Part shown: in pieces, positions 1 through 7,445 of the stretch
How the letters are laid out: each line of letters begins with the position of its first letter
Position numbering within the stretch: the stretch's first letter is position 1
DNA from: Candidatus Nanoarchaeia archaeon
Lineage (GTDB): Archaea > Nanoarchaeota > Nanoarchaeia > SCGC-AAA011-G17 > JAFCDX01
Assembly (NCBI GenBank): GCA_028717785.1
Contig: JAQUND010000017.1
Location: forward strand, 1-30,955
Length of the DNA: 30,955 bases
Direction: 5' to 3'
Notes under the pieces: generated by a model
The model's database searches: none
The model's input: the letters and a program-made list of their open reading frames with translations, nothing else
Told to the model about the DNA's origin: nothing
Position numbers and translations under genes: made by a program

Positions 1-596
1 TATCTTCCTCTAGATTCTACTTTTTCAAATCTAGTATTAATTTCTTTAAAGTTTTTACTTTTTTCTTTATATCCTTTTAAGAAATTTTCAAAAGATTTTT
101 CAGAATGAGTATAATGTTTACTATCTAAAGCTTGTTTAAACAAATGAATATCAACTGCTTTATCTTCAGATTTATCAGAAATAAAACCAAGACCAAAATC
201 AATGAAATATACTTTATTATCTTTTAAAATCATATTACTTGTTGTTAAATCTCCATGAATAATATTATTATTATGTAATAGACTAACTCCTTCTCCAATT
301 TGTTTTAATATAATTTCTCTTTCTTTATCATTAATATTGTCCAAATGATTAACTAATTTAATTCCATCAATAAATTCCATAGTTATTTTCATAGTTTTAT
401 CATTAGAATCAATTATTTTTGGAACATTTATTATTTTAGAAGCTCTTTCAATTAATTTAGATTCAGATCTTGTTCTTAATTTTCTTATTTTATCATCTAT
501 TTCTTTAATTCTATAATCTTTTTTAATACGTTCTTTAATTAAATTATTTCCTTCTTTAATTAGTACAGCTTCTGCACCTTGGGCTATTATTGTCAT
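1..596 (-). CDS. bud32: Bud32 (PRPK-type) kinase/ATPase of the KEOPS complex, 3' end outside window
   Basis: Small atypical protein kinase/ATPase of KEOPS, the complex that adds threonylcarbamoyl (t6A) to position 37 of ANN-decoding tRNAs with Kae1. I translated it from the sequence: it opens MTIIAQGAEAVLIKEG, has the catalytic loop IIHGDLTTSN and the metal-binding IDFGLGF (both diagnostic), and reaches VESRGR at the window edge, where the family typically ends with a short basic tail. About 198 residues are visible, so only a few are missing. The Kae1 partner is not fused to its N-terminus, unlike in many euryarchaea, and is not adjacent on the right. The ATG at 596 lies about 25 bases from a TATA element shared with the divergent CDGSH gene, consistent with a leaderless transcript. 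Confidence 0.93.
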   Translation of the reverse strand, partial: MTIIAQGAEAVLIKEGNNLIKERIKKDYRIKEIDDKIRKLRTRSESKLIERASKIINVPKIIDSNDKTMKITMEFIDGIKLVNHLDNINDKEREIILKQIGEGVSLLHNNNIIHGDLTTSNMILKDNKVYFIDFGLGFISDKSEDKAVDIHLFKQALDSKHYTHSEKSFENFLKGYKEKSKNFKEINTRFEKVESRGR

Positions 597-616
597 GTTT
601 ATATTAAAATAATTAA

Positions 617-630
617 TATTATAAATATAT
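617..630. promoter_or_regulatory. Shared divergent TATA element between bud32 and the CDGSH gene
   Basis: An A/T run containing the symmetric TTATAA at 619-624. Its centre is about 25 bases from the bud32 ATG (596, minus) and about 24 from the ATG at 645 (plus), the spacing of an archaeal TATA box to a leaderless start. No other candidate lies in the 48-base gap, so the element probably serves both directions. Confidence 0.55.
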
Positions 631-644
631 TCATACTCTTATTA

Positions 645-1340
645 ATGATTATGAAAAATAAAAAGAGTGTTACAATAACAAAAAATGGTCCTTATTTAAT
701 TTCTGGAGATATTCCTTTAGCAAAAGAATTATCTATTGCAGGTAAAAGTGGTTATCCTGAAAAATGGAAAAAAGGAAAAAAATATTCTAAACAAGAATCT
801 TATGCTTTATGTAGGTGTGGTGGATCTTGCAATAAACCATTTTGTGATGGTTCTCATATAAAAAATAAGTTTAATGGGACTGAAACAGCTAGTAAAAAAG
901 TTCAATGTGAAAAACTTTCAGGTCCAGAATTAGAACTTACAGATGCATTTGAACTTTGTTCAGCTGCAAGATTTTGTCATTTAGCTAATGGAACATGGAA
1001 TAATGTTGAAAAGTCAAATAATAAAAAATCAAAAGAAATTGCAATACAAACAGCTTGTAATTGTCCTTCTGGAAGATTAGTTGTTTTTGATAAAAAAACT
1101 AAAAAACCTTTTGAAAATAAATTTGAACCTTCTATAAGTTTAATTGAAGATACTCAAGCAAAAGTAAGCGGTCCTATATGGGTTAAAGGTGGAATTGAAA
1201 TAAAATCTGCAGATGGAACTATTTATGAAACTAGAAATAGAGTTACTTTGTGTAGATGTGGTAAATCTAAAAATAAACCATTTTGTGATGGTTCTCATAT
1301 AGAAGAAAAATTTAATGATGAAGATGAAAGTTTAAAATAA
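645..1340 (+). CDS. Double CDGSH iron-sulfur protein
   Basis: Predicted [2Fe-2S] protein with two CDGSH motifs of the mitoNEET type (three Cys and one His per cluster). The first ligands are C56, C58, C67 and H71 (CDGSH at 67-71); the second are C203, C205, C214 and H218. Between them lies a ferredoxin-like stretch with C105, C111, C138 and C140 (CNCPSG), possibly another metal site. It is about 231 residues with no signal peptide or membrane segment, so probably cytosolic; its partner is unknown. I chose the ATG at 645 because it is about 24 bases from the shared TATA element; ATG 651 is equally plausible. An upstream TTG at 579 would lie inside bud32 and was rejected. Confidence 0.85.
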   Translation: MIMKNKKSVTITKNGPYLISGDIPLAKELSIAGKSGYPEKWKKGKKYSKQESYALCRCGGSCNKPFCDGSHIKNKFNGTETASKKVQCEKLSGPELELTDAFELCSAARFCHLANGTWNNVEKSNNKKSKEIAIQTACNCPSGRLVVFDKKTKKPFENKFEPSISLIEDTQAKVSGPIWVKGGIEIKSADGTIYETRNRVTLCRCGKSKNKPFCDGSHIEEKFNDEDESLK

Positions 1341-1379
1341 AAAGCAAATATTTAATAAATCTAATTATTAACTTTAATT

Positions 1380-1892
1380 ATGAATGTTTCACAAAAGTTT
1401 ATATATAATTTTATAGGCTACTCTTGTTTATTTGGGGGATTAGTATTTTTATATATAGGTTTAACAAGTTTTTCTTCATTTGATAGCGGTCCATTATTTT
1501 TAAGATTATTATTTCCAGTTGGATATATTATTGGTAGTCTTTTTTGGTTTACTATTTCATCTGTATTTTTATTAGGTCCTTATTTACAAGCAAAAAAATA
1601 TGAAAATTTAATGAAACACGGATTAAAATTACAATCTAAATATTTTAATGTTTAAGTTGATTGGAGAATTATAATGAATAAAAGACCTCCATATTATGTG
1701 AATGTTAGCGCAAAGGATCCTATAACTAATATAGTAAGAATGTTTAGAAGTTCAAATATGTGGTTTGATCCTACTAATTTTATAAAGAAAGGAAAAATAA
1801 TAGATTTATATATTGATAAAAAAAATGCAAAAAAATACTATGTAGATATATCATTTTTACAAGAAGAAATGAATAAAACTCTAATTAAATGA
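1380..1892 (+). pseudogene. DUF3592-like membrane protein interrupted by one in-frame TAA
   Basis: Two reading pieces lie in exactly the same frame, 1380-1655 (91 residues) and 1674-1892 (72 residues from its ATG), separated only by TAA at 1653-1655 and six sense codons (VDWRII). The first half has two membrane segments (about residues 9-28 and 42-66) and ends in the GLKLQSKYF region. The second carries FRSSNMWFDPTNFI and KKYYVDISFL, which match, from memory, the C-terminal half of DUF3592 proteins (FKS..iWfDP, then pKkYYVDlsFLp). Joined, the two halves give a normal-looking family member of about 170 residues. Either a nonsense mutation has broken the gene or two polypeptides are made: GGAG at 1662-1665 precedes ATG 1674 and could restart translation. 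An assembly error is also possible. Confidence 0.65.
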
Positions 1893-1905
1893 CTTTCTAA
1901 AAACC

Positions 1906-1913
1906 TTTATAAA
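1906..1913 (+). promoter_or_regulatory. TATA box of the SRP54 gene
   Basis: TTTATAAA centred about 24 bases before ATG 1934, the distance expected for a leaderless archaeal transcript. It also supports the chosen start. Confidence 0.65.
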
Positions 1914-1933
1914 TCTAGTTTCTATAGGATAAT

Positions 1934-3295
1934 ATGGTATTAGATAATTTATCTAGCTCATTGAAAGATACTCTAAAAAAGATAGCTAGAGCTATGTTTG
2001 TTGATGAAAAATTAATAGATGAATTGAATAGGGATATACAAAGATCATTGTTAAAAGCAGATGTAAATGTTCAATTAGTGTTTAATTTAACTAAAAATAT
2101 TAAAGAACGAGCTTTAAAGGAAAAACCACCAGCAGGAATAACACAAAGAGAGTATTTAGTACGTATTGTTTATGAAGAATTAGTTAAATTTTTAGGTGAA
2201 GAAAAAGAAGAGATAAAAATAGGAAAGAAAAAACCTTTTAAAATTATGTTTGTTGGTTTATATGGTTCTGGTAAGACTACAACTATAAGTAAAATTGCAA
2301 AATATTATGCTAAAAGAGGATTTAAAATTGCTTCTCTTGGATTAGATGTTCATAGACCTGCAGCACCAGATCAATTAGAACAAGTAAGTAAAACTGCAGG
2401 AATTCAGTGTTTTATAGATAAGAAAGAAAAGAATCCAGAAAAAATTTATAAAAAATTTGAAAAAGAATATTCAAAATATGACATTCTATTGATTGATACA
2501 GCTGGACGTGACGCTTTATCAGCTGAATTAATTAAAGAAATAAAATCTATTAATAAATTAATACAACCTGATGAAAATTTACTTGTAATAAATGCAGATA
2601 TTGGACAAGCAGCAGAAAAACAAGCAAAAACTTTTCATGATGCTGGTGCTATTACAGGAATTATAATTACTAAATTAGATGGAACAGCTAAAGGTGGTGG
2701 AGCTTTAAGTGCTGCTTCAGCAACTGGAGCTAAAATTAAATTTATTGGAGTTGGAGAAAAAGTAGATGACTTGGAAGAATTTAATCCAAAAGGTTTTGTT
2801 TCTAGATTACTTGGAATGGGAGATTTAGAATTATTATTAGAAAAAACTAGAGATGCTATTTCAGAAGAAAAATCTCAAGATATGACTAAAAAATTAATGT
2901 CGGGAGAATTTAATTTTATAGATTTATATGAACAAATGGAAGCTATGTCTAAAATGGGTCCTTTATCAAAAGTAATGGAATTAATTCCTGGAATGGGTGG
3001 GTTAAAAGATAAATTACCTAAAGATATGTTACAAGTTCAGGAACAAAAATTAAAGAAATGGAAATATATTCTTCAATCTATGACTAAAAAAGAACTAGAA
3101 GATCCTGAATTATTAGATAAATCAAGAATAGATAGAATTGCAAAAGGTTCAGGAACAAGTGAAACGGAAGTTAGAGAATTATTAAAACAATATAAACAAA
3201 GTAAGAAAATGATGAAACTAATGAAAGGTGGAGCGGGTTCTGAAAAAGATATGGAAAAAATGATGAAAAAGTTTAAAGGAAAAATTAAATTTTAA
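1934..3295 (+). CDS. srp54: Signal recognition particle 54 kDa protein (SRP54)
   Basis: GTPase of the signal recognition particle: binds 7S RNA and the signal sequences of nascent membrane and secreted proteins and docks with FtsY. The order is N domain (1-95), GTPase G domain with G1 GLYGSGKTT (108-116), the RPAAPDQL insertion-box region, DTAGRD and TKLDGTAKGG, and then a Met-rich M domain (from about 300) with the hydrophobic groove and the basic, RNA-binding end rich in K and M. At 453 residues it is full length. It sits alone behind its own TATA box and converges on the ftsY transcription unit, so both protein partners of the SRP cycle are neighbours here. Confidence 0.97.
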   Translation: MVLDNLSSSLKDTLKKIARAMFVDEKLIDELNRDIQRSLLKADVNVQLVFNLTKNIKERALKEKPPAGITQREYLVRIVYEELVKFLGEEKEEIKIGKKKPFKIMFVGLYGSGKTTTISKIAKYYAKRGFKIASLGLDVHRPAAPDQLEQVSKTAGIQCFIDKKEKNPEKIYKKFEKEYSKYDILLIDTAGRDALSAELIKEIKSINKLIQPDENLLVINADIGQAAEKQAKTFHDAGAITGIIITKLDGTAKGGGALSAASATGAKIKFIGVGEKVDDLEEFNPKGFVSRLLGMGDLELLLEKTRDAISEEKSQDMTKKLMSGEFNFIDLYEQMEAMSKMGPLSKVMELIPGMGGLKDKLPKDMLQVQEQKLKKWKYILQSMTKKELEDPELLDKSRIDRIAKGSGTSETEVRELLKQYKQSKKMMKLMKGGAGSEKDMEKMMKKFKGKIKF

Positions 3296-3414
3296 AAATT
3301 ATCTTTTTTATTATCCCATAATTCTTCCATTTTAGTTTTTTGTATTTCATGTAAAAATTTATCATACTGTTTATATTTTTTTATTTTAGATTTATTAGTT
3401 TTTATTTTATTCAT
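3292..3414 (-). CDS. Small basic protein of 40 residues directly after ftsY
   Basis: A short open frame that starts 8 bases after the ftsY stop and overlaps the SRP54 stop codon by three bases on the other strand. The product starts MNKIKTNKSKIKKYKQ and ends MEELWDNKKDNF. It is rich in Lys, and the terminal E-L-W-D-N-K-x-D pattern resembles, from memory, the ends of short antitoxin-like proteins common in DPANN genomes. There is no clear ribosome-binding site, but the position suggests cotranscription with ftsY. It could be a chance frame; a conserved homologue would decide. Confidence 0.4.
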   Translation of the reverse strand: MNKIKTNKSKIKKYKQYDKFLHEIQKTKMEELWDNKKDNF

Positions 3415-3422
3415 TTTGCAGT

Positions 3423-4490
3423 TTATATACCTAAATTCTTAATTATATCTTCTTTATTAAATTCTTTAATGTCTTTAACTTCTTGTCCAGTTGTTAAGAA
3501 AATTATCGGTTTTTTAATAACATGAGAAATTGATAGTGCTGCTCCACCTTTTTCATCTATATCTGTTTTAGTTAATATTATTCCATCTAACTCAATTGCA
3601 TTATTGAATTCTTCTGCTTGTATAATTGCATCATTTCCAACTATTGATTCTCCAATGAAAATTTTTAAATCTGGTTTTATAACTCTAACAATTTTTTTCA
3701 TTTCTTCTTTTAGATTAACATTACTATGTTGTCTTCCTGCTGTATCTATCAAAACAACATCTATATTATGAGCTTCTGCATATTTTTTACCATCAAAAGC
3801 AACTGCAGTTGGATCTGATCCATAATCTTGTTTGATTACTTTTAATCCTAATTTAGAACCCCATTCATCTAATTGTTGTATTGATCCTGCTCTAAATGTA
3901 TCTGCAGCAACTAAAATTGTACTTAATTTATTTTCTTTTAAAAAATGAGCAACTTTTGAGATTGTAGTTGTTTTTCCAGATCCATTTACTCCTACGAATA
4001 AAATTATTAATGGTTTTTTTGTTTTAGCTAATTTTAATATATCTATATTTGGAATACTAAATAATTCTTCAACTGTATTTCTTAGAGTATCTTGAATTAT
4101 TGTTTTAATTTTCTTTCTTTCAATTGGTTTATTTACTAAAACTTCTTTTAAATCTGATTTTATCTTTTCTATTACTTCTACAGCAGTATTATTTTCTAGT
4201 AATGCAAGTTCTAAATCATAAAAAATTTCTTCAAATTCACTTTCATTAATATTGGTTGTTTGTACTTTTTCTTTTATTCTTTGGAAAAAGCCTTTTTTTT
4301 CTTGAACTGGTTCTTCTTTTACTTGTTTTTCTACTTTAGAAACTTCCTTAATTTTTTCTTTTTTAACCTTCTTTTCAGGAACTTTTTCTATAGTAACTTC
4401 TTCTACTTTTTCCTCTACAGGAATCTTTTCTATTTTCTTTGTAATGCTAGAAATAGCACTTTTCAGTTTATCTTTTAGGAATCCGAACAT
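3423..4490 (-). CDS. ftsY: Signal recognition particle receptor FtsY
   Basis: Membrane-associated GTPase receptor for SRP. After an N-terminal FGFLKDKL helix comes a strongly charged Lys/Glu-rich A region (about 20-75), then the N domain and the G domain with G1 GVNGSGKTT (167-175), the AADTFRAGS motif, DTAGRQ and TKTDIDEKGGAA. It ends in the usual amphipathic helix (FNKEDIIKNLGI). Length 355, full size for an archaeal FtsY. A TTTAAA box at 4512-4517 lies about 25 bases before the ATG, again implying a leaderless mRNA. It stands convergent to SRP54. No prefoldin or L18a gene accompanies it, unlike in many euryarchaea. Confidence 0.96.
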   Translation of the reverse strand: MFGFLKDKLKSAISSITKKIEKIPVEEKVEEVTIEKVPEKKVKKEKIKEVSKVEKQVKEEPVQEKKGFFQRIKEKVQTTNINESEFEEIFYDLELALLENNTAVEVIEKIKSDLKEVLVNKPIERKKIKTIIQDTLRNTVEELFSIPNIDILKLAKTKKPLIILFVGVNGSGKTTTISKVAHFLKENKLSTILVAADTFRAGSIQQLDEWGSKLGLKVIKQDYGSDPTAVAFDGKKYAEAHNIDVVLIDTAGRQHSNVNLKEEMKKIVRVIKPDLKIFIGESIVGNDAIIQAEEFNNAIELDGIILTKTDIDEKGGAALSISHVIKKPIIFLTTGQEVKDIKEFNKEDIIKNLGI

Positions 4491-4561
4491 ATTAAATTAT
4501 ATTAATTAAGATTTAAAAGGTTTGTGTTAAAAAGGGAAATAATCTATTTAGAGATAGTTAT

Positions 4562-4810
4562 TTATTTTATAGGGAGAGTATATTGAACTGCTTTACCTTG
4601 TTTTAATAATTTTTTATATGAGTCGTATTTCTCTTTTGATACTTCTAATTTAAAATTATGTTCTTTAGAAAAATTAGCAACATCTATTTCGTGATTATAA
4701 TCTATCATTTTAGCCATAAAATGTAAATAATAACTTGATTGTACTCCTGTTCTTTCTTCTACATTCATTAATTGTACAAATATTTCTAATTGTGATTCAG
4801 ATTTTGCCAT
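4562..4810 (-). CDS. Uncharacterised 82-residue protein
   Basis: I do not recognise this family. The protein is soluble, has no cysteine and no membrane segment, and looks mixed alpha/beta: an N-terminal helix (LEIFVQLMNVEERTG), a middle helix (YLHFMAKMID) and a C-terminal KYDSYKKLLKQGKAVQYTLPI. It is complete, starting at an ATG about 25 bases from an A/T-rich TATA-like stretch (4828-4840). It lies in the same orientation as ftsY and the helical protein at 4866-5642 but has its own probable promoter. Confidence 0.6.
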   Translation of the reverse strand: MAKSESQLEIFVQLMNVEERTGVQSSYYLHFMAKMIDYNHEIDVANFSKEHNFKLEVSKEKYDSYKKLLKQGKAVQYTLPIK

Positions 4811-4865
4811 AACAATAATATTTACAATAAATATATAGATTTAATCATTTAAAATGATAAAAAGA

Positions 4866-5642
4866 TTATATTCTCTTTAGAAGCCTTTTTGCGTTACTTA
4901 CATCATTTTGTTTTAGCAATTTATGTATTTCTGATAATTCTTCTTCAACTGTTTTTTCTTTAATTTCAACTTGTTTTTTTGGTATTTCTTTAGGAACTTC
5001 TTTAACAGGTTCTTTTTTCTTTTCTAAATGAACTGTTTCATAATATTCTTGTGCTTTATGTTTGAATGGTTCAGTACTTTCTACTTTTTTTCTCACAGCT
5101 TCTAATTTTTCAAATAAATCTAATGCTCTACCATATTTTTCTACATCTTTAAATTTAGATTTTAAATCTTCATATAATAAAGTAGCTTTTTTCTTATCTC
5201 CTTTTGTTATAGTTTCTCTTATTTTTTCATATTTTCTATTAAAAAGTTCTTTTTCATGTTCTTTTTTTGCAAATTCTTCATAATATTTACATTTTTCTTC
5301 TCCAAATCTAATTAAAGAAATAGGTTTTGGTTTTTGTTCTTTTAATTTGTTTATAATCTGTTTCATATAAGCCAAAGTATCATCAATTTTTGAGAAATTT
5401 TTATTTGCTATTAGATTATGAACTTCTTTTATTTTTAAATATAGAATTAATTCTCTGTTTAATTTATCTAAACTTTGAGATAAAGCTTCTGTTTGCATTG
5501 ATGCAGGAATTTGATTATAAGCATTGTTTATAGCATTATATAATCCAATTGCATCTTCGTATTTTTCTTTAGTAATATAGTAATTTGCATTATCTACTAA
5601 TTCATAGAATTTCTTTACCCTTTCTCTAGATTTAAGGAACAT
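4866..5642 (-). CDS. Helical-repeat (TPR-like) coiled-coil protein
   Basis: A 258-residue, entirely helical and highly charged protein. Helix pairs such as YELVDNANYYITKEKYEDAI, a central part rich in K/E, and KGDKKKATLLYEDLKSKF resemble tetratricopeptide or similar helical hairpins. A Pro/Lys/Glu-rich linker (about 208-230, with PVKEVPKEIPKK) precedes a last helical pair ending LLKQNDVSNAKRLLKRI. No enzyme motif, signal peptide or membrane segment. A scaffold or adaptor role is plausible, but no partner can be named. A TATA-like TTATATAA at about 5664-5671 fits the ATG at 5642. Confidence 0.6.
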   Translation of the reverse strand: MFLKSRERVKKFYELVDNANYYITKEKYEDAIGLYNAINNAYNQIPASMQTEALSQSLDKLNRELILYLKIKEVHNLIANKNFSKIDDTLAYMKQIINKLKEQKPKPISLIRFGEEKCKYYEEFAKKEHEKELFNRKYEKIRETITKGDKKKATLLYEDLKSKFKDVEKYGRALDLFEKLEAVRKKVESTEPFKHKAQEYYETVHLEKKKEPVKEVPKEIPKKQVEIKEKTVEEELSEIHKLLKQNDVSNAKRLLKRI

Positions 5643-5699
5643 ATACTAGAAAATATAAGTTAATTTATATAACTTTTGATAAAATTTTAAATAGAAAGA

Positions 5700-5707
5700 T
5701 TTAAATA
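5700..5707 (+). promoter_or_regulatory. TATA box of the AbrB/PIN operon
   Basis: TTTAAATA centred about 26 bases before ATG 5730. AbrB antitoxins usually bind their own promoter, so autoregulation near here is likely but not visible as a clear operator. Confidence 0.5.
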
Positions 5708-5729
5708 GATATAATCTTACAATCTTACT

Positions 5730-5993
5730 ATGAAAGATTTAGAATTTACCAGATTGAGTTCAAAAGGACAGATTGTAATACCTCAAGATATAAGGAAAGA
5801 TATGGAATTAAAGACAGGTACCCCTTTTGCAGTAATTGAACAAAAAGGTTCTATTTTATTAAAAAAAATAGAAATGCCTAAAATAAAAAGTTGGGAAGAA
5901 GCAACAAAACCTTTTAAGGAAGCTGCAAAAAAGGCCGGATTTAATAAAAATGATTTGGATATTCTAATTGAAGAGGTAAGATCCTCCAAATGA
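5730..5993 (+). CDS. AbrB/MazE-type antitoxin (VapB-like)
   Basis: An 87-residue swapped-hairpin AbrB protein. The N-terminal half carries the family signature, LSSKGQIVIPQDIRKDMELK, followed by GTPFAVIEQKGSILLKKIE; this half dimerises and binds DNA. The C-terminal half (SWEEATKPFKEAAKKAGF, then LDILIEEVR) is the part expected to wrap and block the toxin. Its stop overlaps the toxin ATG (ATGA at 5990-5993), so the two are translationally coupled. Known role of the family: neutralises the cognate PIN ribonuclease and represses the operon. Confidence 0.9.
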   Translation: MKDLEFTRLSSKGQIVIPQDIRKDMELKTGTPFAVIEQKGSILLKKIEMPKIKSWEEATKPFKEAAKKAGFNKNDLDILIEEVRSSK

Positions 5994-6403
5994 GGGTAGT
6001 TTTAGATACAAATATTTGGTTGTCGGCTATATTTTGGAGTGGTGAAGCAAATAAACTCATTAATATTATAAAAACTAAAAAAATAGATTTAATTATTACT
6101 AAAAAAATTCTTTTAGAAATTATTGATGTTTTAAATAAAGAATCTAAATTTCAAAAGTTTATTGAAGATAGAAATATGGCTGTTAAAGATTTAATTAGAA
6201 CCATTTTATCTATAAGTGAGATGGTTATTTCAAATTCTGAACTGGATATTATTAAAGAGCATATTTCAGATAATAAAATATTAGAATCTACTATAGATGG
6301 AAAAGTTAATTATTTAATTTCTTATGATAATCATTTATTAAAACTTAAAGAATATAAAAATATTAAAATAATTAAACCCGAAGAATTTTTAGAATTGGTT
6401 TAA
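5990..6403 (+). CDS. vapC: PIN-domain ribonuclease toxin (VapC-like, COG1569 type)
   Basis: A 137-residue PIN nuclease. The acidic metal-binding residues all appear present: D6 in VVLDTNIW, E43 in LLEIIDVL, D94 in SDNKIL and D113 in SYDNHLL. The pattern DNK-x-L-E followed by Y-L-I-S-x-D-x-x-L-L is typical of the COG1569 subgroup. Toxins of this group cleave tRNA or rRNA; the target here cannot be read from the sequence. It is the second gene of a two-gene operon and its stop overlaps the stop of the convergent phosphoglycerate mutase. Confidence 0.9.
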   Translation: MRVVLDTNIWLSAIFWSGEANKLINIIKTKKIDLIITKKILLEIIDVLNKESKFQKFIEDRNMAVKDLIRTILSISEMVISNSELDIIKEHISDNKILESTIDGKVNYLISYDNHLLKLKEYKNIKIIKPEEFLELV

Positions 6404-6406
6404 ACC
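6397..6406. other. Palindrome shared by two convergent stop codons
   Basis: GGTTTAAACC is a perfect 10-base palindrome in which the PIN toxin (TAA at 6401-6403) and the phosphoglycerate mutase (TAA read from 6402-6400) both end in Val-stop. The two genes overlap by four bases. Confidence 0.9.
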
Positions 6407-7035
6407 TTTACAGTATATTCAAAATAATCATCCCAAGGATTCTCTAATTTGATCATTTCATTAACACTTAATTTTTCAAAGTATCTTCTAAATGGCCTCA
6501 TAGAATTTCCGTGTGCAGAAATAGCAACATTTACTTTATTTTTTTTAATAAAAATTAACAAATCTTTAATAAAACTTAAAACTCTTTTTTCTACATCTTT
6601 AATAGATTCTCCCTTTGGTGGTCTTATATCATAAGATCGATGATATTTGTCAAATAAATCTTTTCCATATTTTTTAATAAATTGTTCATGACTTATTCCT
6701 TGTAAATTTCCATAAGAACGTTCAATCATTCTATCATCTTTAATTATTAAGAAACACTCTTTATGATATTTTAATACTTCTTTTAGTGTATCTTTTGATC
6801 TTGATAATCTTGTACAGAAAGCAACATCTATTTCTTTATTTTTTAATTTTTTACCTACTTTTTTTGCTTCTAAAATTCCATTTTTAGTTAGTTTAGAATC
6901 TTTCCAACCTGTAAAAATATGTTTTTCATTGTAAACAGTAGAACCATGTCTAAAAAGGAATATTTTACATTGATTATGGGGTTTAAAATCAATATTTTTC
7001 TTATAAATTACATTCTTAAAATTATTTAGATACAT
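6400..7035 (-). CDS. gpmA: Phosphoglycerate mutase / histidine phosphatase family protein
   Basis: Resembles the 2,3-bisphosphoglycerate-dependent mutase that interconverts 3- and 2-phosphoglycerate. Visible are the phosphohistidine motif LFRHGSTVYN (H30), the following HIFTGWKDSKLT typical of true mutases, RSKDT, the ERSYGNLQG segment with the acidic general acid, and the second catalytic histidine in SAHGNSMRP. It is 211 residues, a little shorter than the bacterial enzyme. An N-terminal addition of about 23 residues precedes the first strand. Its ATG overlaps the hepT stop by one base (TAATG), so it is the last gene of the mntA, hepT, gpmA run, an odd partner for a toxin-antitoxin pair. 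Confidence 0.85.
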   Translation of the reverse strand: MYLNNFKNVIYKKNIDFKPHNQCKIFLFRHGSTVYNEKHIFTGWKDSKLTKNGILEAKKVGKKLKNKEIDVAFCTRLSRSKDTLKEVLKYHKECFLIIKDDRMIERSYGNLQGISHEQFIKKYGKDLFDKYHRSYDIRPPKGESIKDVEKRVLSFIKDLLIFIKKNKVNVAISAHGNSMRPFRRYFEKLSVNEMIKLENPWDDYFEYTVKV

Positions 7036-7445
7036 TATAACACCCTCTTTTTAATAGATTCAATAAATTCTTCACTATCTATAATAATTTCTTGAGTTAT
7101 TGCTTCAAAGACTAATTCATCATCCACATTACCATATTCATGTGCAAGAATATTTCTCATTCCTTTAGCATCTTTTAATTTTTCACATAAATCTTTTTGA
7201 ATTATCTTATTTTGTAAAAGAATTTCAAATGCTTGTGTATCTTCGTCTGGATATGAGAATTTCTTAAATTTAATTACTAATTGAGCTAAATCTACAATCG
7301 CTTCTACAATTTTTTCAAAATATCTTTCACATGCAGCTTTCTTTTCAATATTTTTTTGATATTCTTCAAGATCTTTTGGTATTATATTTTCTAATTCTTC
7401 TAAATAATTTTCTATATCACCAATTTTATCTTTAATTCTATTCAT
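7035..7445 (-). CDS. hepT: HepT-like HEPN ribonuclease toxin (DUF86)
   Basis: A 136-residue all-helical HEPN protein with the RX4HXY active-site motif intact: R97, H102 and Y104 in MRNILAHEYGNVDDE. HepT toxins are RNases; in studied pairs the partner MntA silences them by AMPylating the motif tyrosine, which is present here. It lies second in the run, its ATG overlapping the end of the mntA-like gene (7442-7445, ATGA) and its stop overlapping the gpmA start. The toxic state is inferred from the motif only. Confidence 0.88.
   Translation of the reverse strand: MNRIKDKIGDIENYLEELENIIPKDLEEYQKNIEKKAACERYFEKIVEAIVDLAQLVIKFKKFSYPDEDTQAFEILLQNKIIQKDLCEKLKDAKGMRNILAHEYGNVDDELVFEAITQEIIIDSEEFIESIKKRVL

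Noticed and set aside
579..644. Upstream extension of the CDGSH protein from TTG 579
   Set aside because: It would overlap bud32 and cover the shared TATA element; the added residues are hydrophobic and unlike the family.
1653..1655. TAA recoded as an amino acid
   Set aside because: TAA ends many well-supported genes in the window, so general recoding is excluded; a local readthrough signal is not visible.
4260..4478. Open frame of 72 residues on the plus strand rich in F, Y and L
   Set aside because: It is the mirror of the Lys/Glu-rich A region of ftsY; the low-complexity composition is explained by that gene.
5062..5283. Plus-strand frame of 73 residues
   Set aside because: Antisense to the helical-repeat protein gene; Ser/Phe-rich with no start signal or motif.
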